From contig CM065819.1 in the NCBI GenBank assembly GCA_033398695.1, forward strand, positions 2,901,501 to 2,965,500: a stretch of DNA of 64,000 nt, given 5' to 3'. This document shows positions 59,320 through 64,000 of this stretch, in pieces (positions within the stretch are counted from its first letter, which is position 1; each line of letters begins with the position of its first letter). Source of the DNA: Orobanche coerulescens. Its lineage: Eukaryota > Streptophyta > Magnoliopsida > Lamiales > Orobanchaceae. A model generated the notes under the pieces. That model searched no databases, was not told where the DNA came from, and saw only the letters and a program-made list of their open reading frames with translations. A program made the translations under genes and the position numbers.

Positions 59320-59482
59320 GTGTGCCGCGGCCCAGCGGGAGTGTGCCGCGGCACAGGGCCAAAAATGGCTCCCAGTAGTCGGCAGTGTGCCGCGGCCCGG
59401 CCGACGTATGCCGCGGCACCGGTGCATCGGTTTGGCGAAAAATGCCACGAGTGTGTCACGGCCTGCCGCATGTGCCGCGCCC
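59320..59482. repeat. Palindrome array in element H (GTGCCGCGGCAC)
   Basis: The CCGCGG core occurs at 59325, 59346, 59390 and 59411, with decayed forms at 59456 and 59475. They form pairs 21 bp apart (19 in the decayed pair), repeated every 65-66 bp. The TATA-like box is about 20 bp from the first core. Confidence 0.88.
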
Positions 59483-59711
59483 ACGGTGCGGCTGCTCGGC
59501 CAGAGGCTGCCGAGCACTACGGCCGTGACTCGGCGATCTTTGGCTGAGCCTGCATCGCCGGCCATGACTCGGCCGGGGCCAACTCCGACGGCCCGAACAA
59601 CCCCGAAACCCGAACCTGAATACGAATCGATGGTACGGTTACGACGTACTCGCAAAGACGAATCTAAGATCTAAGAGAACACACAATTCCGACCACCCGA
59701 AGGCTCGGTGT

Positions 59712-60844
59712 TGTTGCCCAAAATATTTATCCGAAGATTAATACTGCTGGAAGACGGACAACAAACAACAATTTGCGGGAGCACTTCCGAGAGAAGATAA
59801 ATAATACGAGATTTGCCGGGTTTGTTAGGCCTGGGCTTGAATGCTCTCGCGAGATGTTATTAATACAAATATTCGTGGATACAAGTATTAATGTGAGAAA
59901 TCTAAATACAATGAGTGTAAAAAGACTCTGTTAATCCGGCTCTTGAGCGAAGCTCGGTGTTCTTCGTCCCTACCGATCGTCTTCTTGATGAGAGAGGCCG
60001 GGAGAAGAAGTACCAGAAGATAGCCGTTGCCAAGAGTTGGATATAGCCAAGTGATGTGTATTGATTCTGTAGTGTAGACTGAAATCGCGATAATGTCAGA
60101 GAGTGTTTTGTGAGCCAAAATCTCGGTCCCTGGACAAGTGTAGGGAGCCGTGTATTTATAGTGGCAGCCGAGTCTTGTCCTCTGGCGGGCGATCGCCTTC
60201 CGGCCATTATAATAATGGGGCGATCATCTACCGGCCAATATTATAATGGGGCGATCACACGGGCTGTCGGGTTAAAGTCCAAGGTAGGTGCTGGCGCCAG
60301 CTGGGCGGTCTAATGAGGAGCCAGCATGCGTCCAGAGTCACTGTCACATGCGGCCCTACTGACAGCTTTCGGCGGAATCACTGTCACATGCGGCCCTACT
60401 GACAACTTTCGGCGGCTTGTCGGCTGGTGGAAAGATTCGGCTAGGTTGTGGTCAATGATCCGTGATATGCGGATCTTGTCTCGGATCTTGCACGTGGTGT
60501 CTATCCTGAGGCTTGGTCTTTTCCGACTGGATGACTATCGGCATGATGCGGTCGTATCTAACTGGCCACTGAAGGTCGTCATTGGCCAGTCGCTGAGGGT
60601 CGGCATCGGTCGGTCACCAGGGGTCTGTCGCCGAGTACCGAGAGACGATCATATTTGATGTCGATCACTCGGCACCGGGACTTGTCCTGGGACCTTCGGT
60701 TGGCCGATTTAGCTTGTCCGGCCATTGGCCGAGGCTCGATCGCTTTGATCAGTGGCGGATTACGCCTTGGCTGCTCGGCGGTGGCTAGGTCGCCCGATCT
60801 CCTGAGGCGATCGCTGGTCGGAGAGTGTAATTCTTGACACAACA
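59712..60844 (-). repeat. Element G 3' LTR
   Basis: The 1133-bp LTR resembles the F LTR at its ends and in the CGATCG-rich middle. A TATA-like TATTTATA lies near 60152. A duplicated 46-bp segment (AATCACTGTCACATGCGGCC type) is seen at 60337-60415. Confidence 0.85.
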
Positions 60845-60863
60845 ATTGCCCCCCAGCTTGCTC
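60845..60863 (-). promoter_or_regulatory. Element G polypurine tract
   Basis: ATTGCCCCCCAGCTTGCTC on the plus strand is the reverse of the GCTGGGGGGCAAT tract in F. Confidence 0.88.
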
Positions 60864-61702
60864 CTATGTTGAAGACATGGGGCGAGGTGGTTCTTGTTGG
60901 CGATCGTGTAGGATGAGGACGGGCGATCTTGCTGAGCCGACTTTTGGATTCGGACTTGGGCTATCATGGTCGATTGGCTAGCTATCTTTCGGTCTTGTAC
61001 CTGCAAAAAACAACATTGGCCGATCCCCCTTGGAGCCTTGATGGTTTCGTTTGTTTGAGGAATCGTGCACAGTCGCCGAATTCGATGGACCGACTCCATG
61101 ACCATGTCTTGGTGCGCGAAGACATTGAGCGTCTCGTGACTCACTTTATTATGAGGGTCCTCTGTTAGGCTGCGCCTCGCCTCGTATTTAAACGAAGGGC
61201 GTGCGGTCTCGGTCTAGAGGAGTCCTTGCGTGGGGCAGCGTCGGATGAATCGACTCCACGCCTGCGACTTGTTTAGCTCTGCTTCCACCTCGGCCCGCCA
61301 TGGAGATGACGAACCTCGACGGTGTACATTGAGACGGGGGTAATGGCACGTGTCCACTGATTAATTTTGGAGAGCCCTCAGACTACGCCGGCCTCGTATT
61401 TAAACGAAGGGCGGGCGATCTCGGCCGAAAGGGACCTTGCATGGCCGAAGCAGCCGGTTCCATCGACTGCCAGGACCATGGCTTTATGATGTGTGGTGGA
61501 GGCGATCGCGAGCCTTAGTCCCTTATGATAAATGCTGGACTGTAGATGGCGATCGGGTCCTCCGGGTTGCTGATGATATAGCGTGATGATCGGCGATCGG
61601 GCCGGAAGACTGGCGATCGTCGCTCGGCTGCCGATCGCTTTATTCGTAGGTCGATATCGGCGATCGGGCGGGAGATCGTCATCCGGGCGCCGATCGCGCT
61701 GC
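60864..61702 (-). other. Element G post-gag region
   Basis: This is homologous to F 15800-16390 and has the same doubled segment (TCGTATTTAAACGAAG near 61182, a second copy near 61394). On the minus strand a sharp acceptor-like TTTTTTTGCAG lies at about 61010. No protein domain can be named. Confidence 0.5.
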
Positions 61703-62323
61703 TCACAGGCTAAGAAGGAACCTTTGCCTGGCCAGAAAATCTGCGGCTCTAGCCCAGAAGGCTGCGTAGGTTGTAGGTTGGTTCTTCGTGAGATGCCTGA
61801 ACATAGGCGAAAAACCCTGAAATCCTCCTAGGACCGCGTAGAGGGCGGTCTCATCGCTTACGGGCTCGCCGTTGAGGATGATCACATCTACCTGGTCGAT
61901 GTAGTCCGAGTCGGACTCTTCCTCTCCCTGCTTGATTTGCATCATGCGAAGGGGACCTTCTGGCCGGACGACCCTGGTGGCGAAGTACTCCGTGAAGACG
62001 TGCGCCAACTGGTTAAAGGAGCCAATGGACCGAGGCGGCAATGAGGCGTACCACCTGTGGGCGAGGTCGTCCAGCGTCAGAGGGAACATTCGGCACCTAG
62101 TCGCGTCTGATGCCCCACACCCGGTCATGTAGATGTTGAACTTCCTCAGTTGCACCTGGGGGTCCGATCGCCCCTCGTACATGGGTGTTTGCGGAGGAGC
62201 GATCCTGTGCTGCACGGGGGCGAGCTCAATGTCGATCGTGAGTGGCTCGCTTGGCTCGGCGATCGTCTTTATGGCGCCTTCCCTGGATTCCAAAAGCGCC
62301 TTCACGTCGTCGATCTGACGTTG
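61703..62323 (-). CDS. Element G gag (partial)
   Basis: The minus frame starting at 62305 is open for 200 codons: IDIELAPVQHRIAPPQTP, YEGRSDPQVQLRKFNIYM, CRMFPLTLDDLAHRWYASLP, GSFNQLAHVFTEYFATRV and SDYIDQVDVIIL. This is the retrotransposon gag domain of Tat-like elements, which forms the particle shell. F2 cuts it just upstream, so the true N-terminus is outside the window. It serves as the reference for the frame-broken gag of F. Confidence 0.88.
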   Translation of the reverse strand, partial: QRQIDDVKALLESREGAIKTIAEPSEPLTIDIELAPVQHRIAPPQTPMYEGRSDPQVQLRKFNIYMTGCGASDATRCRMFPLTLDDLAHRWYASLPPRSIGSFNQLAHVFTEYFATRVVRPEGPLRMMQIKQGEEESDSDYIDQVDVIILNGEPVSDETALYAVLGGFQGFSPMFRHLTKNQPTTYAAFWARAADFLARQRFLLSL

Positions 62324-63458
62324 TGTTGTGTCACGATTTATTCATCCCGACAGGCGATCGACAATAAGGCCGAGCGACCTAGTCAACTCCAGTCAAACTA
62401 TGGTTAGCTCGCCAAGTCGAAGATATCAAACCACCATCAGTTACCTAGCGATCGACTCTCAAGGCGATCGCCCTTTGGCAGCTGGCGATCTACTCTAGTG
62501 ACCGGCTAAGGGCAATCGACCTACGCCTGGAGCAGAGACGATCGCCCGTCAAAAGTCATCAAGGACTGGGTCTCAGGAAAGCACCCACGTGCAGATCCAC
62601 CAAAGGCGCTGACAAGATCTTCGTAGCAGACAAGATCCTTAGCTGACAGACAAGACCTTTGACCACAGCCTGCCACCTACCTCACCTACCAGCATGCGCG
62701 CCGAAAGTTGTCAGTAGGACCACCCGTGTCAACAACTCAGGACGCGTGTAAGCTCCCCATTGGACCGCACAGTTGACTGCCAGCAACTCCTGCAGACTTT
62801 GAGGGGACAGGCCCATGTGCTAAAAGACGATCGCCCGATTATTATATTGCAGAAAAGGCGATCGCCCGGCGTATCCAAGCCCTATAAATAGAGAACCTCC
62901 TCCTACTGGAAAAAGGTTGGGAATTCACTTAACCTACAGTTCACATTCTCTCATATTCAACCTACGGTTCGAAATTCATTACACCAACGGTTCCGAATTC
63001 ATTCTGACTGACGCTCAGAACTCATTCTCTCACATTCCGATACATTCACGGAAATACTGAAGAACATACATATCATCAAGCTCCCGGCTATCTCACCGGA
63101 ATCCATGTCAGGATTTCTCTCTCCAAACTCTCGTCTAGAAGACGATCGGCAGAAGCAGCAAGTCTCCACTAGACAGATTCCAAAGGATTCATAAGCCCCG
63201 GAGCCCAAGCACCCAGCTAAATACTCGCCGTGAGAGACGATCGATCTCTCACCGCCGCGACTGTTCATATCCTTTGTTACAAGAACTCACAGAGCATCAA
63301 ATATGGTTCTTCCGGCACTCTACACGCTCGCTAGCTAAGATAACAAGAATCTTTACACTCATTGTAATTGTATTCTTACATTAGTACTTGTATCCCCGAA
63401 TATTGGTATTAATAATATCTCGCGAGAGCATTCAAGCTCGGGATTAACAACCCCGGCA
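62324..63458 (+). repeat. Element F2 LTR, 3'-truncated
   Basis: It aligns with 12777-13870 and 19917-20995 of F. The TATA box CTATAAATA is at about 62882. It keeps CAG sites where F's copies have CG or deletions, and so is the better guide to the family sequence. Confidence 0.88.
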
Positions 63459-64000
63459 CATATTTTCTATGCCATCAAGGGGTACGAAGAGCTCAAAAAG
63501 CCAAAGGCGATAAGGGACCACAGTCATCTGGACAACAATCAATATTGTGCCTACCATAAGAGTCCCGTCCACAGCACCAACAAATGCCGCGACCTCCTCA
63601 AACAGCTCTGGAGATTGTTCGAGGAGGGCAACTTGGACAGCTTATTGGTTTAGCCGAAGCCCCTACCTATCTCTATAGACGATCGTCCGAGTCGAACACA
63701 AAACAGGCTGGAAAGCTCATGCGAGCCGACCCCTAGATCAACCTCGGCGACCGTCTCGACATGCTTCAATCAAGAAAAGGAGACATCGGAAGTCTCCCCG
63801 ATCTCCTTCCTTATTTAAGAAACCGGAGGACTCGATCGCCATCTACAGTTCACCGTCTAACATGATGGACTAAGGCACGAGATCGCCTCCACCGCACAAC
63901 GTACACCGTCGAAGGTCGGCATCTGCATGACGATCCAAGGTGGAAGAGTGCAGCCATGGTCCTGGTGGTCGATGGAACCGACTGCTTAGGCCATGCAAGG
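63459..64000 (+). pseudogene. Element F2 gag, C-terminal part
   Basis: The plus frame from about 63487 reads EELKKPKAIRDHSHLDNNQ, then YCAYHKSPVHSTNKCRDLLK and LFEEGNLDSLLV, ending in TAG. The CX2HX4HX4C spacing resembles a gag zinc knuckle. The F counterpart (15430-15600) is frame-broken at CTG and CAG sites within this segment. The remainder matches F up to position 15930. Confidence 0.75.

Larger units (their letters stand above)
58055..59711 (-). repeat. Element H: LTR fragment related to element C, interrupted by A and G
   Basis: Read on the minus strand, 59250-58560 is homologous to 25860-26560 of C's LTR. It includes the TATA region (about 59307), a donor-like CAAG|GTAACC (59136/59135), and a palindrome array unlike C's. 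The part 58055-58560 is more diverged and includes a (TA)n run. A adjoins at 58054 and G at 59712, so H is the oldest layer visible. Confidence 0.8.
59712..62323 (-). mobile_element. Element G: Tat-like LTR element inserted in H, split by F2
   Basis: The 3' LTR 59712-60844 (minus) begins TGTTGTGTCAAG and ends GGGCAACA. The polypurine tract, the same as F's, lies at 60845-60863. Post-gag region and gag follow up to F2 at 62324; the remainder is outside the window. Unlike F there is no antisense ORF between gag and the 3' LTR. The TSD candidate GGTGT (59707-59711) cannot be paired here. Confidence 0.85.
62324..64000 (+). mobile_element. Element F2: rearranged sister of element F, inserted in G gag
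   Basis: The LTR begins TGTTGTGTCACG at 62324, preceded by CGTTG, the candidate TSD. The LTR runs to about 63458 and then jumps straight into sequence equivalent to F position 15397, deep in gag. The LTR end, primer site and N-terminal gag are missing. The element continues beyond the window. Confidence 0.88.

Noticed and set aside
59212..59674. Overlapping ORFs on both strands around 59.2-59.7 kb
   Set aside because: They follow the GC-rich palindrome array in the H LTR, where stops are rare. No family resemblance in any frame.
1..64000. Intact host gene or biosynthetic/defence locus
   Set aside because: Every coding stretch with recognisable motifs belongs to a retroelement or to a decayed captured fragment.

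Overview
This window is plant nuclear DNA (an angiosperm, most likely a eudicot) made almost entirely of nested transposable elements. I find no intact host gene, tRNA, rRNA or bacterial-type feature. The case for a plant rests on Ty3/gypsy and Ty1/copia elements with tRNA-iMet-type primer sites (TGGTATCGGAGC), a CACTA transposon carrying spliced plant gene fragments, and GT-AG introns. The species cannot be named from the sequence.

Layout. Element A is a minus-strand Ty3/gypsy element of Tekay/Del type. It runs from its 5' LTR (56157-58054), through gag (55949 downward), protease, RT, RNase H and integrase (ending 5178), to its 3' LTR at the window start (1-5142). Five insertions split it: a CACTA transposon in the 3' LTR (152-4974, TSD TAG); copia element B (6714-24266, TSD GTAAG); a non-coding LTR element C (24926-33413, TSD GAAAT); gypsy element D (35048-45787, TSD CTGGT); and copia element E (46058-55332, TSD ACAGG). 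B itself contains F (12777-21096, TSD TTATA), a Tat/Ogre-like element with gag remnants and an antisense spliced ORF but no pol. A sits in an older LTR, H (58055-59711), which is also broken by G (59712 onward, minus strand, Tat-like). G is in turn split by F2 (62324 to the window end), a rearranged sister of F. Clear target-site duplications make the insertion order readable.

Most notable signals. (1) The LTRs of A, C, D and H each carry arrays of short CpG-containing palindromes spaced about 21-24 bp apart, ending about one step before the TATA box. The palindrome differs between elements (TAGCGTGCGCTA-type in A and C, TTACGTACGTAA in D, GTGCCGCGGCAC in H) although spacing and position are kept. 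C and H share an LTR backbone but have different palindromes. (2) The same four LTRs have a splice-donor-like site 175-200 nt after the TATA box. In A and D, the two with a gag start, a matching acceptor lies one base before the gag ATG, predicting a leader intron that removes the primer-binding site. (3) The CACTA element is a Pack-CACTA that captured the 3' ends of two unrelated plant genes with their introns. (4) D carries a duplicated piece of A inside it, joined through a few bases of microhomology: either a complex recombination or a haplotype-joining assembly error. (5) Differences between copies cluster at CAG/CTG sites, often turning into CG, which suggests methylation-linked sequencing error and means many frameshifts here may not be real.
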